From: Lachnospiraceae bacterium
Lineage (GTDB): Bacteria; Bacillota; Clostridia; Lachnospirales; Lachnospiraceae
Direction: 5' to 3'
DNA length: 60,116 bases
NCBI GenBank assembly: GCA_021202335.1
Contig: JAJQDE010000021.1
Span: forward strand, 1-60,116
The notes under the pieces were generated by a model. It worked only from the letters and a program-made list of their open reading frames with translations, searched no databases and was not told the origin of the DNA. Position numbers and translations under genes: made by a program. The stretch's first letter is position 1, and each line of letters begins with the position of its first letter. Of this stretch, positions 26,499 through 37,095 are shown one piece after another.

Positions 26499-27791
26499 TC
26501 AGGGCTGCCCTGTTATGACTGCGCCGTTCAGATTAATATTTTCGTCCTCCGCAATCGGCACCATGAGATATTTCTGCCCGTCGATGATTTGGCATTTCAC
26601 CTGTTTTGCCTTGTCGGGCTTCATGCGCAGAAAGACCTCCGCCCAATTTTTGGCTTCCTCGGGGTTGAGAGGGGCTTCCATACTTACAAGGGTGTCAATC
26701 TGCTCCGCCTTTTCAAGATTTTCCTGCTTGAGAGCGGCAACCTCCTCAAGAAGCCGGATTTCCTTTTTCTCCTTATTGTTTTTCTCGATAGCTTTTTCGT
26801 TGATGAGATTTTTCACTGCGGGCGGCGTGTCGCCAAACTCCTCCGTGACATGCTCCTGTATCAGCGCAGCCGTGGCGTCCGGAATTTCCCTGTCTGCAAG
26901 AACGTCTTTTATGATTTCGGCAGTCAGTGTCAGCTCATCAGGATCGATGACCACCAAGTCCTCCATAGCCGCCTCGTGCTCGTCTACGATATCGTTCAGC
27001 TTTTCCTGAATATCAAGAAGCACGCCTTCGCTGTCCTCAATGACAGGGGCGACGGCTGCCTTTACAATGCTGCTGAAGGTATTCAGCTCTTCTGTGGCAG
27101 TGCGCTTTGCGCCGCATCCCAGCGCCGCTTCGATGAAGTCCCGGTGAGAGTCGTTTGCGTCGCGCACATAATATGTAAGAGTGTGGATATCAGAGGAACG
27201 CTCCACAAACGATGGGAACATAAAGCCCACGTCGGGCGCTCCGACAACCCTATCCTGAATCCGCACGCCGATGCGGTTTTCGTCAGCGCGGTAGCCAAGC
27301 CCCGGCTTCGAGAGATTGACCGGACAGATTGCACACAGCAGATAGGTGAACACTTCCTCGGACTCGTCTGTTTTCAGATTGTCATTGGTCTTTGTTATCA
27401 CGTCATAGGCGTCATGAAATATTAAAATCAGATAATTGCCGGCGTAATCATAGTTCTCAATGATCATGTCGTAGAGGTGCTCAAGCAAATCGGGGTTTTT
27501 GAGCCCGCTCTCACGCAGCCCGAGCAGATACTGCTGCTTCCCTCCGCTTTCCGCCTCCTTTTTCTCAAAGCTGAGCTCAAGAAGATTATTTCCTATGGTT
27601 CCGGAAAGCGCCTTTTTGGCAATTTCCAGATACTTATAAAATTCCTCTTCATCTAAATTCAGAAAATTTTCATTCAGCTCCACAATCCTGTTTTTATTGG
27701 AATCCACGTAGCAGCCGCACATTCTTGTGATGGTGCAGGCTTCCTTTTTAAAACGTCTTTTTAATTCAAGTAAATCTTTGTTTCTTAACAT
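26499..27791 (-). CDS. DUF4317 family protein
   Basis: A 430-residue protein starting MLRNKDLLELKRRFKKEACT; GGAGG 6 nt upstream sets the start at 27791 rather than an in-frame ATG 48 nt earlier. RMCGCYVDSNKNRI and the long Glu/Lys-rich C-terminal half match DUF4317, a family largely restricted to Clostridia and of unknown function. No signal peptide or membrane segment. Confidence 0.82.
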   Translation of the reverse strand: MLRNKDLLELKRRFKKEACTITRMCGCYVDSNKNRIVELNENFLNLDEEEFYKYLEIAKKALSGTIGNNLLELSFEKKEAESGGKQQYLLGLRESGLKNPDLLEHLYDMIIENYDYAGNYLILIFHDAYDVITKTNDNLKTDESEEVFTYLLCAICPVNLSKPGLGYRADENRIGVRIQDRVVGAPDVGFMFPSFVERSSDIHTLTYYVRDANDSHRDFIEAALGCGAKRTATEELNTFSSIVKAAVAPVIEDSEGVLLDIQEKLNDIVDEHEAAMEDLVVIDPDELTLTAEIIKDVLADREIPDATAALIQEHVTEEFGDTPPAVKNLINEKAIEKNNKEKKEIRLLEEVAALKQENLEKAEQIDTLVSMEAPLNPEEAKNWAEVFLRMKPDKAKQVKCQIIDGQKYLMVPIAEDENINLNGAVITGQP

Positions 27792-27858
27792 TGGCTTCCT
27801 CCGTTTCGACCGGTTATTAAAAAATATTTCAGCAAACATGTCTGTTACAGACAGATAT

Positions 27859-27888
27859 ATTATAGCACTGTTTTTTTCCTTTTGACAA
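27859..27888 (-). promoter_or_regulatory. Promoter of the DUF4317 gene
   Basis: On the minus strand TTGTCA, an 18-bp spacer and TATAAT, ~68 nt upstream of the ATG. Confidence 0.65.
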
Positions 27889-27927
27889 TCCTGACGGACG
27901 GCTCGGGCGCAAAGGCGGCTGTGATAA

Positions 27928-28611
<684 letters not shown>

Positions 28612-28641
28612 CTGTATCAAAAGGTGTACTTTTTGATACAG
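28612..28641 (+). repeat. Perfect inverted repeat after the recombinase (site 1)
   Basis: CTGTATCAAAA and TTTTGATACAG with an 8-nt centre. There is no T run after it, so not a typical terminator. The right half is directly repeated at 28791-28813 (about 18 of 22 positions). Confidence 0.6.
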
Positions 28642-28787
28642 CCGATATTCTTTCAAAATTGACACTAATATAATAGCATAAATCGTAATTAATGTCACTA
28701 AAACATCTTTTTTTTGTATTTTTTGTGCACATTTGCCAAAACCGGCGTTTGCATTTTGGGAGTCAGGCATACATGGATTTACAATCT

Positions 28788-28813
28788 CAAAAAGTACACT
28801 TTTTGACACAGCT
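28788..28813 (+). repeat. Palindromic direct repeat of the site after the recombinase (site 2)
   Basis: CAAAAAGT-AC-ACTTTTTG, continuing GACACAGC. Together with 28612-28641 it brackets the 150-nt upstream region of the cytidylyltransferase gene. Confidence 0.55.
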
Positions 28814-28828
28814 GCGCGGGGGAAAAGT

Positions 28829-29545
28829 ATGGCAGCAGCGCTCATATTTGCCGGAGGAACAGGCAAAAGGATGAATTCAAGGACGAAGCCGAAGCAGTTT
28901 TTAGAAATGCACGGCAAGCCGATTATCATATATACATTGGAGCATTTTGAATACCATAACGAGATAGACATGATTATCGTCGTCTGCCTTAAGGAATGGA
29001 TACATGAGCTTAAGGGGATGCTGGAACGCTATGGTATCACTAAGGTAAGGCGGATTACTGAAGGCGGTGAAACGGGACACGATTCCATATATCTCGGGCT
29101 GGAAGCGATGGAGGGGATGGTGGATGATGAGGAAATTGTGCTGATACACGATGGAGTGCGCCCCCTTATCAATGAGGAGCTTATATCAAAAAATATAGCT
29201 GCGGTCAGAAAATACGGCAATGCCATTACGGCGGAGCCTGCAAGGGAAAGCATTGTCCGCAGCGTGGACGGGCAGTCCGTTGCGGATGTCCCCGCAAGGG
29301 GGCAGATGTATTCGGCAAAAGCGCCTCAGAGCTTTTATTACGGCAAAATAAGAAGTCTGTACCGTATGGCGAGGAAGGACGGAATAAAATCCATTGACTC
29401 CGCGCATCTGTGCAGCCTGTACGGGGAACCGATGCACATGGTAAAGAGTACGCCCAACAATCTGAAGATAACGGAGCCGGCGGATTTTTATATGTACAGG
29501 GCTGTCTATGAAGCACTTGAGGGGCAGCAGCTCTACGGGATATAG
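28829..29545 (+). CDS. IspD/TarI-type sugar- or polyol-phosphate cytidylyltransferase
   Basis: A 238-residue protein starting MAAALIFAGGTGKRM with the Gly-rich CTP-binding loop, TKPKQFLEMHGKP, and LIHDGVRPLI. GGGGGA upstream selects the start at 28829. IspD (isoprenoids) and TarI (CDP-ribitol) share this fold. As the first gene of a glycan cluster next to a CDP-glycerol transferase-like gene, a CDP-polyol role is plausible, but no TarJ dehydrogenase is present. Confidence 0.8.
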   Translation: MAAALIFAGGTGKRMNSRTKPKQFLEMHGKPIIIYTLEHFEYHNEIDMIIVVCLKEWIHELKGMLERYGITKVRRITEGGETGHDSIYLGLEAMEGMVDDEEIVLIHDGVRPLINEELISKNIAAVRKYGNAITAEPARESIVRSVDGQSVADVPARGQMYSAKAPQSFYYGKIRSLYRMARKDGIKSIDSAHLCSLYGEPMHMVKSTPNNLKITEPADFYMYRAVYEALEGQQLYGI

Positions 29546-29568
29546 GATAAGGGATGGGGAACGTTGAC

Positions 29569-30042
29569 ATGAAGAAAAAAGAAATGCTTGCAATGGTCGT
29601 GGAAATGGATAAGGCAAATGACGACTGCCGGAACCAAAATAAAGCCGTATCGGTGGAAGAGCTGGCGCAGTGCCAGCAGACTGCCATTACGCTCGGCAGC
29701 GAACTGGAAAAAAGAGGGGAACGCGGCGAACAGCTCATGCATATGCTTGAGGAATACTGTGAGTATATCTGTCAGTTGGGAACGGATAAGGGGGACGCTA
29801 CTGCCCGCAGGAAGCTGACAAAAAAAATCAGGCAGCAGCTCTCGCGGGTAAAAAACGCAATCACTTATGACCTTCCGGATGACAAAAAGGAGATAGTTTT
29901 CCTGCCGTACAAGGCGTCCATGTGGGATTCACTGGAAAGCATATGGCTTGCTGCAAAAGAGGATGACACATGCGAAACCTTTGTCATACCGATTCCGTAC
30001 TGCGATAAAAACCCCGACGGGAGTATAAAGCAGTGGCACTGA
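29569..30042 (+). CDS. CDP-glycerol transferase-like/DUF4422 protein, N-terminal fragment
   Basis: It encodes 157 residues with a helical start and then DKKEIVFLPYKASMWDSLE and FVIPIPYCDKNPDGS. In relatives this is the first half of the CDP-glycerol glycerophosphotransferase-like domain. TGA at 30040-30042 interrupts it, and the frame continues without shift (EAGEYPDYVPVTPWEEYD). The ATG at 29569 has GGGGA 9 nt upstream; an in-frame ATG at 29554 is possible. Confidence 0.7.
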   Translation: MKKKEMLAMVVEMDKANDDCRNQNKAVSVEELAQCQQTAITLGSELEKRGERGEQLMHMLEEYCEYICQLGTDKGDATARRKLTKKIRQQLSRVKNAITYDLPDDKKEIVFLPYKASMWDSLESIWLAAKEDDTCETFVIPIPYCDKNPDGSIKQWH

Positions 30043-32010
30043 GAAGCCGGTGAATACCCCGATTATGTGCCGGTGACGCCGTGGGAGGAATATGACATTG
30101 CGGAAAGGAAGCCGGATATTATATTTTTCCATAACCCCTATGATGAATATAACTATGTGACCGGCGTGCATCCGAAGTATTATTCGTCTGAGTTAAAAAA
30201 GCATACGGATAAGCTGGTGTATGTCCCCTACTTTGTGGCGCTGAATGACGTGAGTGAGCATTTCATTACGGTACCCGGTGTGGTTAATGCTGATTACGTG
30301 ATAGTACAGTCGGAGAAAGTGAAGGAAACATATGCAAGGGTGTTCATTGATTTTATGGGAAAGCAGCAGAAGGAGCTTGAAGAGCGCACGGGACAGGTAA
30401 ACAGGGAGTTTTGGAAACGGCTGAGGAAAACGGCGGATGAAAAATTCCTGCCGCTAGGCTCCCCCAAGACCGATAAGGCGGTAAATACCAAAAGGGAGGA
30501 TGTCTCGCTGCCGGAGGAATGGGAAAGACTCATCGTAAGTGAGGACGGTACGCGCAAAAAAGTAATCCTCTATAATACCACTATAGATGCATTGCTGAAA
30601 AACAGGGAAGCCTACATAAAGAAGCTGCAGTCAGTGCTGGAGGAATTTAAGGAAAACCGGGAGGCAGTCCTGTGGTGGAGACCGCATCCGCTGCTGCAGA
30701 GCACGCTCGACTCTATGATACCCCGGCTCTCCGATGATTACCGCCGTATTGTCTGGCAGTACCGGGAGGCGGGCCGGGGCATATATGACGATACCGCGGA
30801 TTTAAACAGGTCGATTGCCGTGTCGGACGCATATTATGGGGATTGGAGCAGCGTGGTGGCGCTGTACCGTGAAACGGGAAAGCCAGTCATGATACAGAAT
30901 ACTGACGAAGCCGTTGTGCTGGGTGAGGATATGCGGAGGAATGACGCATACATACTCTACGGAGCCGGCGTTGTGGCTTATGAAACATACAATGCCGTTT
31001 TAAGTCTGTATGGCAGGAAGCCCGCGTGTGTGGTTGTGTCGGAAAAGAACGGCACCGGTGGAAATTGGATGCCGGAGGGGATGGACATTCGAACCCCGGA
31101 GGAGGTTGACGCGCAGCTGTGGGATTATCCTGTAGTGATAGCGGCGCCGGAGCCTTATCATGATGAAATCCGCAGCGTGCTCGGGAGATATCCGGCAAAG
31201 AACATATACTGTGTGACCTCACATTTGGAGTATATGCTGACAGGGGAATATTTCAGGAAGAACGGCAGGTTTTTGCTGGCGGAGGATTTGCGGGGCAGTG
31301 AGGAAACGCCAAAGCCGGATGCTGTCAGGTGTGTGCGGGTATATATGGCAAAATCGCATAAGGATGTGGAGCTTAAAAACCTGTATGAAATCCCAAAGTG
31401 GATTAAGCCCATACAGGCGGGATATGCAGTTGCGGATGCCGACCTGGGGATACTCAGGGATGATACGGGCGAAAATATTTCCGTGAAAAATGCGGATTAC
31501 TGTGAGCTGACAGTCACCTATTGGGTCTGGAAGAATGTTAAAAGCCGATATAAGGGAGTCTGCCATTACAGGAGGATGCTCATACTGAGTGAAAACCAAC
31601 TGGAGCGCTGCATCGCGCAGGATGTGGACGCCATCCTGCCGCTGTCTTTTACCTGTTATCCTGATGCGTCCGGACAGTATCGCAGATACATTTCCGGAGC
31701 GGATTGTGAAGGGCTGAAAAAAGCCCTGCGCGATGTGTCGCCCGAATATTTGGAGGAATGGGAGAAGCTCGACAGTCAGCCGTATTTTTATAATTACAAC
31801 ATGCTGATTGCTAAGGAAAATGTGTTTGACAGCTACTGCGGGTGGCTGTTTAGTGTGCTGGAGCGGGCGGAGATATATTGCAGACCGGGCGGAGCGGAGC
31901 GGGGGGACCGCTACGCGGGGTACCTGGGAGAGCTGCTGACGACGCTGTATTTCATGAAAAACAGCGACAGTCTTAAGATTGTACATGCGGAGAGGAACTG
32001 GATGGTATGA
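30043..32010 (+). CDS. CDP-glycerol transferase-like/DUF4422 fusion protein, main fragment
   Basis: The 655-codon continuation of the frame at 29569 (first likely internal start at 30067, GTG-rich area). Regions: rest of the CDP-glycerol transferase-like domain (HNPYDEYNYVTGVHP; WWRPHPLL; SDAYYGDWSSVVALY); a Rossmann-like module (YILYGAGVVAYET, ~30946-31240); and a C-terminal DUF4422 domain (VYMAKSHKDVELKNLYEIP; YKGVCHYRRML). DUF4422 proteins are glycosyltransferases of surface glycans. It overlaps the Stealth gene by 4 nt. A nonsense codon upstream probably separates two of the catalytic parts. Confidence 0.75.
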   Translation, partial: EAGEYPDYVPVTPWEEYDIAERKPDIIFFHNPYDEYNYVTGVHPKYYSSELKKHTDKLVYVPYFVALNDVSEHFITVPGVVNADYVIVQSEKVKETYARVFIDFMGKQQKELEERTGQVNREFWKRLRKTADEKFLPLGSPKTDKAVNTKREDVSLPEEWERLIVSEDGTRKKVILYNTTIDALLKNREAYIKKLQSVLEEFKENREAVLWWRPHPLLQSTLDSMIPRLSDDYRRIVWQYREAGRGIYDDTADLNRSIAVSDAYYGDWSSVVALYRETGKPVMIQNTDEAVVLGEDMRRNDAYILYGAGVVAYETYNAVLSLYGRKPACVVVSEKNGTGGNWMPEGMDIRTPEEVDAQLWDYPVVIAAPEPYHDEIRSVLGRYPAKNIYCVTSHLEYMLTGEYFRKNGRFLLAEDLRGSEETPKPDAVRCVRVYMAKSHKDVELKNLYEIPKWIKPIQAGYAVADADLGILRDDTGENISVKNADYCELTVTYWVWKNVKSRYKGVCHYRRMLILSENQLERCIAQDVDAILPLSFTCYPDASGQYRRYISGADCEGLKKALRDVSPEYLEEWEKLDSQPYFYNYNMLIAKENVFDSYCGWLFSVLERAEIYCRPGGAERGDRYAGYLGELLTTLYFMKNSDSLKIVHAERNWMV

Positions 32011-33020
32011 ATGACGCAATAGACATTGTTATCCCGTGGGTGGATGGCAGTGATGAAAAGTGGAAGGCTCAAAAGGAGGAAGCATTCCATGCCGCAAAAG
32101 CGGATATGGCTTCAGATAGCAGCATACGCTTTGAGAGCTGGGGGAATTTGCGATACTGGTTCCGTGCGGTGGAGAAATTCATGCCGTGGTTTAACCGGAT
32201 TGTGTTTGTCACATGGGGACATCTGCCAAGCTTTCTGAATACGCGAAATCCGAGGCTTAAGATTGTAAAGCATTCCGATTATATACCGGAAAAGTATTTG
32301 CCGACATTTAATTCAAACACGATAGAGATGAACTACCACCGGATAGCGGATTTAGAGGAAAATTTTATCCTGTTTAATGATGATTTTTTCCCGTTACAGC
32401 CTATAGAGGAAACGTATTTTTTTAAAAATAACAGGGTGTGCGATGAAGCGGTCGAGGGTGTTGTCGTTCCCGTGAAGGAGGACGACAGTACGCTCATGAC
32501 ACGGTATGTGCAGATAAACAATCTGAGTATCATTAATAAATACTTTAACAAAAGAGAAGTGCAGAAGAAAAATCACGATAAGTGGTACTGCGAGGATTAC
32601 GGTGAGCTGCTTGAGAGGACCATAAGTATGTCATACTGGGATAATTTTATGGGAATACGCGACCCGCATCTGCCGAGTGCGCTGAAGAAATCAACGCTTG
32701 CACGACTTTGGGATTTGGAATATGAAGCGCTGGACAGAGCCTCGCGCAACCGATTCAGACACCATAATGACATCTCCCAGTGGCTGATAAGATACTGGCA
32801 GCTGTGTGAAGGGGATTTTGAACCGAGAAGGACACAGGGGAAATTTTACGTAGTTGATATAAAAAACTGCAATGATATTGCACAAGTGATAAGAAAGCAA
32901 TCTCAGAAGATGATAGGGATAAATGAGAATTGCACTGAAGAGGAATTTAGGACAATAAGGGAAAAAATCAACCGGGCATTTGAAGAAATACTTCCGGAGA
33001 AGAGTTCATTTGAGTTATAG
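32007..33020 (+). CDS. Stealth-family capsular polysaccharide phosphotransferase
   Basis: The 337-residue protein has Stealth conserved regions CR1 (IDIVIPWVDGSDEKW), CR2 (LRYWFRAVEKFMPWFNRIVF; NSNTIEMNYHRI; FILFNDDFF) and CR3 (RFRHHNDISQWLIRYWQL). These enzymes transfer sugar-1-phosphate units to build phosphodiester-linked capsule or teichoic-acid-like chains. It is coupled to the preceding gene by an ATGA overlap. Confidence 0.92.
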   Translation: MNDAIDIVIPWVDGSDEKWKAQKEEAFHAAKADMASDSSIRFESWGNLRYWFRAVEKFMPWFNRIVFVTWGHLPSFLNTRNPRLKIVKHSDYIPEKYLPTFNSNTIEMNYHRIADLEENFILFNDDFFPLQPIEETYFFKNNRVCDEAVEGVVVPVKEDDSTLMTRYVQINNLSIINKYFNKREVQKKNHDKWYCEDYGELLERTISMSYWDNFMGIRDPHLPSALKKSTLARLWDLEYEALDRASRNRFRHHNDISQWLIRYWQLCEGDFEPRRTQGKFYVVDIKNCNDIAQVIRKQSQKMIGINENCTEEEFRTIREKINRAFEEILPEKSSFEL

Positions 33021-33028
33021 GAGAAGCA

Positions 33029-34450
33029 ATGAAATATGTGATATGGGGCTGCGGAAAACAGGGGAAAAGACTGTTTGACGCATTCGGGAAAAACTGCATA
33101 TGTGCTTTCATTGACAGCAGCGAAAAGCTGCAAGGCTCTTACTATGAAGGCATTCCGATTATTTCGTATGAAACATATCTGCGCGAGTTTCGCAAAGCAG
33201 TGATTATAATATCGCCGGCGCGGAATACTGAAACAATTGTGGAGCGGCTGACGCGGGACGGTATTGATTTTTTGGGAAATGCGTCAATACCGAAGGAAAT
33301 AATAACTGGATATCATGACGGGTCGTTTGCAGATTTGGAAAGGCTTGCGGAGGGCAGGGAGGGTCTTTACCTGTATTGCTTTACCGCATACAATGCACTG
33401 CTGTACGAGTATTTCACAATGCGCGGGAAAAAGGTGAGCATTGTCTTGGACGGCGCGCACGATGAGAAAGTTCCCAAAGCGTTTGAAAGTGTGACAGTGC
33501 CGTATGAAGCAGGAAAATACGATGCGCTGTGTGTGACAGACTTTGAGCTTTGCGACAGTTTAAATGGTGAAAATATTTTGCCGTTTTATTTATTGGAGAA
33601 TTACCCGTTTATCAGCAGACCGTCGGAGGCACTGGAAGTTCCGAAAGGCTTTCTGAATACGCAGAGCAGGGAAAAGAAGATAATCGTTTCACTTACGACA
33701 TACGACAAAAGGCTTGACGCTGTGCCTTACGCAATAGGGACAATAATGAGGCAGACGATGAAGCCTGACAGGATTATTGTTTATATGGCGGAGAGCAACA
33801 GGGATAAGCTCCCGCAGGAGCTGAAAATACAGATATCGCAAGGGGTTGAGGTGCGCTATGTGGAGGATTTGAAGCCGCATACGAAGTATTACTACGCCAT
33901 GCGGGAATATCCTGAGGATATTGTGGTAACTGTTGACGATGATATTTTTTACAGACTGGATTTGATTGAAAGACTATACAAATCCTATCTCAAATTTCCC
34001 GGCTGTGTGTCAGCTGTGCTTGCGGAGAAAATTACCTTTGACGGGGCGGGCAGGCTCAGACCGTACAATGAGTGGGGCAGATACGGCGCGGAAAATTATG
34101 GGGAAGCGGGACAGCCGTCCATGGCTTTAAGTGCAATGGGAGCAGGGGGCGTTTTATATCCTCCGCACTGCATGACCGGTGAAGTGTTTAATAAAGAAAA
34201 TTTTATGAAGCTTTGCCCCGGGGCAGACGATTTGTGGCTTAAGGTTATGCAGACGCTGAACGGAACCGCCGTAGTGCTTGCCGCCGATGAAAGGCATCCG
34301 CCGATAGAGGTCGGAGCCGTGCAGAAATACGGTCTGCGTAACGCGAATATTGAGAATAACGGGAATGATGCGCAGATGAAAGCAATACTTGAGGTGTATA
34401 ACGAATGTGCAGAGGGCGTGACTGTTTTGGAGAAGATAATGAGAGGGTGA
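33029..34450 (+). CDS. Rossmann module fused to a GT-A glycosyltransferase
   Basis: The 473-residue protein has an N-terminal Rossmann-like module (MKYVIWGCGKQGKRLFDAFG; residues 1-~95), a linker region, and a glycosyltransferase part from ~215 (IIVSLTTYDKRLDAVPYAI) with a DDD metal motif (VTVDDDIFYRLD). The GT part resembles transferases that hold KIIVSLTT starts in capsule clusters. The exact sugar is unknown. AGGAG lies 7 nt upstream. Confidence 0.78.
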   Translation: MKYVIWGCGKQGKRLFDAFGKNCICAFIDSSEKLQGSYYEGIPIISYETYLREFRKAVIIISPARNTETIVERLTRDGIDFLGNASIPKEIITGYHDGSFADLERLAEGREGLYLYCFTAYNALLYEYFTMRGKKVSIVLDGAHDEKVPKAFESVTVPYEAGKYDALCVTDFELCDSLNGENILPFYLLENYPFISRPSEALEVPKGFLNTQSREKKIIVSLTTYDKRLDAVPYAIGTIMRQTMKPDRIIVYMAESNRDKLPQELKIQISQGVEVRYVEDLKPHTKYYYAMREYPEDIVVTVDDDIFYRLDLIERLYKSYLKFPGCVSAVLAEKITFDGAGRLRPYNEWGRYGAENYGEAGQPSMALSAMGAGGVLYPPHCMTGEVFNKENFMKLCPGADDLWLKVMQTLNGTAVVLAADERHPPIEVGAVQKYGLRNANIENNGNDAQMKAILEVYNECAEGVTVLEKIMRG

Positions 34451-34457
34451 CGGTCAA

Positions 34458-35966
34458 ATGTGGTATTTGGAGTCGGGGCTGCTCGGTGACAGTGGGTTTG
34501 GAAGGGTACAGAAGGAGATTCTTAAGGCAGCAGGAATATTCGACTGTTACATAGGGGAGCGCACAGAGATAACAAAATATACTTCGGGGCCGGTTATAAG
34601 AAGGCTGTGCCGTTTCCGCGAATATGATAACGAGGGTGGCAGAAAGGTGTTTCATTTTCCCTACAATTTCATACCGGAACAATGCTGTGCGGGCGTTGCC
34701 ATTGTGACAATCCATGACATTATCCCGTTGCGGTATCGGACATATGACAATGATTCGGAGTACGAGGAATATAAAAGAAACATTATTTGGACGGTCAGGC
34801 GCGCGGATTATATTCTGACGGTGTCGGAAGCTTCTAAAAATGATATACAGGATTATTTTGGCATTGAGGAAAAACAGATAACCGTGATACACGATTCTAT
34901 TAATGAATATTTCCATAGATTGGATGAGGGGCGGATAAGCACTTTTAAGGACTCGTTCACGGAAATATCAGGTAAAAGGATTATACTGACGATGGCAAAC
35001 AGGTATTTGTATAAAAATCTCCATAAGACTTTGGAAGCGTTCGCAATGCTGTGGGACAGGAATGTTGTGCTGGTTGTGGCAGGGAACCTGAAGGAGAGGG
35101 AAACGCATTACTTAAAAAAGACCAAAGAGCTGGGGATTGAAAAAAGCGTTATCTTTATCGGAAATATTCCGGATGAAGAGCTTCGTCTTTGGTATAATGC
35201 TGCGGATATATTTGTGTTTCCATCACTTATGGAGGGTTTCGGGCTGCCGCCCGTGGAGGCAATGGCGTGTGGGACGCCCGTAATCACGTCAAATGTTTCA
35301 TCGTTGCCCGAGGTTGTCGGTGACGCGGCTATCTTGGTAAATCCAAATGATGAAAAAGAAATAGCGATGGCTATGAGAAAGCTGCTTGAGGATGGGCAGA
35401 CACGTGAAAAGCTGATAGCAGCCGGATATGAAAGGGTGAAGCTGTTTTCCGGCAAAAAGTATCGGGAAAGAATGAGAAGATTTTATGCGGAGATAGCGGA
35501 GGACATCCGAAACGACGGCATACCCGTTAGGGATTTTTCAGGATATACGGTTAAGAAGGATGAAAAAGAGAAAAGCATTTATAAGTTTAGTATGCTGTTT
35601 GACATTGCCGCATATTGGCTGGAATTAAAAAATAAAAACATCAGTGTTTCCGAATATTTCCTTTTACGGAATTACCGTAAAATAGCCATATATGGAATGG
35701 GAAAGCTTTCAAAGCTTTTGGCTGAAGAACTGTCAGGCAGCGGGATAGAAATACTATATGGCATAGATTGCAGTATACGTGGGACGGTCTGCGGGATTGA
35801 GGTGTATGATTCTGATGAAATCGGCGTGCTGGAAAGCCCCGATGTTTACGTTGTTACCACGCCGTATATTTTTGACGAGATAGAGGCAATGCTTTTAGAA
35901 AAATCGGGGCAGGAAAAGACCGCCATAATCGGCATTGACGAGGTAGTTTTTGATTATTCGATTTAA
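34458..35966 (+). CDS. GT4 glycosyltransferase with C-terminal Rossmann module
   Basis: The 502-residue protein has a GT-B fold GT4 core: [27 protein letters not shown] and the retaining EX7E motif [11 protein letters not shown]. From ~residue 400 there is a second, separate module ([35 protein letters not shown]) of the Rossmann type recurring in this cluster. It probably adds one sugar to the repeat unit on the cytoplasmic face. Confidence 0.85.
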   Translation: MWYLESGLLGDSGFGRVQKEILKAAGIFDCYIGERTEITKYTSGPVIRRLCRFREYDNEGGRKVFHFPYNFIPEQCCAGVAIVTIHDIIPLRYRTYDNDSEYEEYKRNIIWTVRRADYILTVSEASKNDIQDYFGIEEKQITVIHDSINEYFHRLDEGRISTFKDSFTEISGKRIILTMANRYLYKNLHKTLEAFAMLWDRNVVLVVAGNLKERETHYLKKTKELGIEKSVIFIGNIPDEELRLWYNAADIFVFPSLMEGFGLPPVEAMACGTPVITSNVSSLPEVVGDAAILVNPNDEKEIAMAMRKLLEDGQTREKLIAAGYERVKLFSGKKYRERMRRFYAEIAEDIRNDGIPVRDFSGYTVKKDEKEKSIYKFSMLFDIAAYWLELKNKNISVSEYFLLRNYRKIAIYGMGKLSKLLAEELSGSGIEILYGIDCSIRGTVCGIEVYDSDEIGVLESPDVYVVTTPYIFDEIEAMLLEKSGQEKTAIIGIDEVVFDYSI

Positions 35967-35988
35967 ATAAGAATGAGGAGATGCATTA

Positions 35989-37095
35989 TTGAGTGGGAAA
36001 AAAATAAGAGCAGGGTATGTTTTGGTTAATATGGAGAAAAACCCGACAGGAATTAACAGATATTCACAGGAGATTTTGAAAAACTTATTAAACCATGAGG
36101 AAATCTCAATGGAAATATTGGGAGAAAACTTTCTTGTTCCGGGGAAAATCAGAGAAAGATACGGTTTATATACCCGTTTGCAAGGTGACATAAGGAGGCA
36201 GAAGGAGATTTGGGCTGCGGCAGTCATGGACAGGCTGGATATTGTCCATTCATTTTACCACCCTGTACCTGATAAAAAGGGAGTGGTAAAAATTTTGACA
36301 ATACATGACCTTTCGCCGCTTGCAAATGAGGAATGGTTTGCGGATAAGAAATCCTACCGGTATTTTAACGAAAACATTCGCCATTCTGCGGAAACGGCTG
36401 ATGCCGTTATTGCGGTTTCCGAGGCGACGAAACGGGAAATCCTGCATTTTTTTCATATTCCTGAAAATAAGATACGGGTTATTTATGAAGGGTTGAACTG
36501 CCATCAGGCTGGGGAAGAGCATCCGCTTGATGTTCATGATAAATGGGGAATAGAAGGGGAATACATTTTGTCGGTAGGGACATTGCAGCCGAGAAAAAAC
36601 CTTGTTTCGCTTATCAAAGCTTTTTGCATTTACAAAGGCCGGCACAGAGCTTCCGATGTTAAGCTGGTCCTGACAGGACAAAGGGGTTGGAGCTATAATG
36701 CAATATTTGATGAGGCCGAGGCGGGCAAATATGTTAATGACATTATTTTTACAGGCTATGTGTCGGATGAGGATTTAAGCCATTTATATAAAAACGCTTT
36801 GGCGTTTGCGTATGTATCTTTTTATGAAGGGTTTGGACTTCCGATTTTAGAGGCAATGGCGCATGGAAAAGCAGTGCTGTCCTCAAATACGACATCAATG
36901 CCGGAGGTTGGAGGCGATGCAGTGGTATACTGCAATCCGTATGATTTGGAATCCATTTGTGATGGGCTGACATGCCTGATAGAGGACATCGGTTTAAGGA
37001 ACGGACTGGAGCAAAAGGCGGAGTTGCAGGCTGCAAAATTCTCTTATAAGAAGGCTGCCGAAGAAATCTGTGATTTGTATAAGGAGTTTGTCTGA
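35989..37095 (+). CDS. GT4 family glycosyltransferase
   Basis: The 368-residue protein has a TTG start 9 nt after GAGGAG. It has NPTGINRYSQEILKNL, LTIHDLSPLANEEWF, ADAVIAVSEATKREI, LSVGTLQPRKNL and the EX7E motif EGFGLPILEAM. It is typical of mannosyl- or rhamnosyl-type GT4 enzymes, but the specificity cannot be read. Its stop overlaps the next start by 1 nt. Confidence 0.88.
   Translation: MSGKKIRAGYVLVNMEKNPTGINRYSQEILKNLLNHEEISMEILGENFLVPGKIRERYGLYTRLQGDIRRQKEIWAAAVMDRLDIVHSFYHPVPDKKGVVKILTIHDLSPLANEEWFADKKSYRYFNENIRHSAETADAVIAVSEATKREILHFFHIPENKIRVIYEGLNCHQAGEEHPLDVHDKWGIEGEYILSVGTLQPRKNLVSLIKAFCIYKGRHRASDVKLVLTGQRGWSYNAIFDEAEAGKYVNDIIFTGYVSDEDLSHLYKNALAFAYVSFYEGFGLPILEAMAHGKAVLSSNTTSMPEVGGDAVVYCNPYDLESICDGLTCLIEDIGLRNGLEQKAELQAAKFSYKKAAEEICDLYKEFV

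Noticed and set aside
26589-27425. Plus-strand reading frame of 278 codons opposite the DUF4317 gene
   Set aside because: DUF4317 on the other strand has a promoter, a Shine-Dalgarno and family motifs; this frame has none.
28612-28641. Terminator of the recombinase gene
   Set aside because: The stem is perfect but AT-rich and is not followed by a T run; a protein-binding or recombination site is at least as likely.
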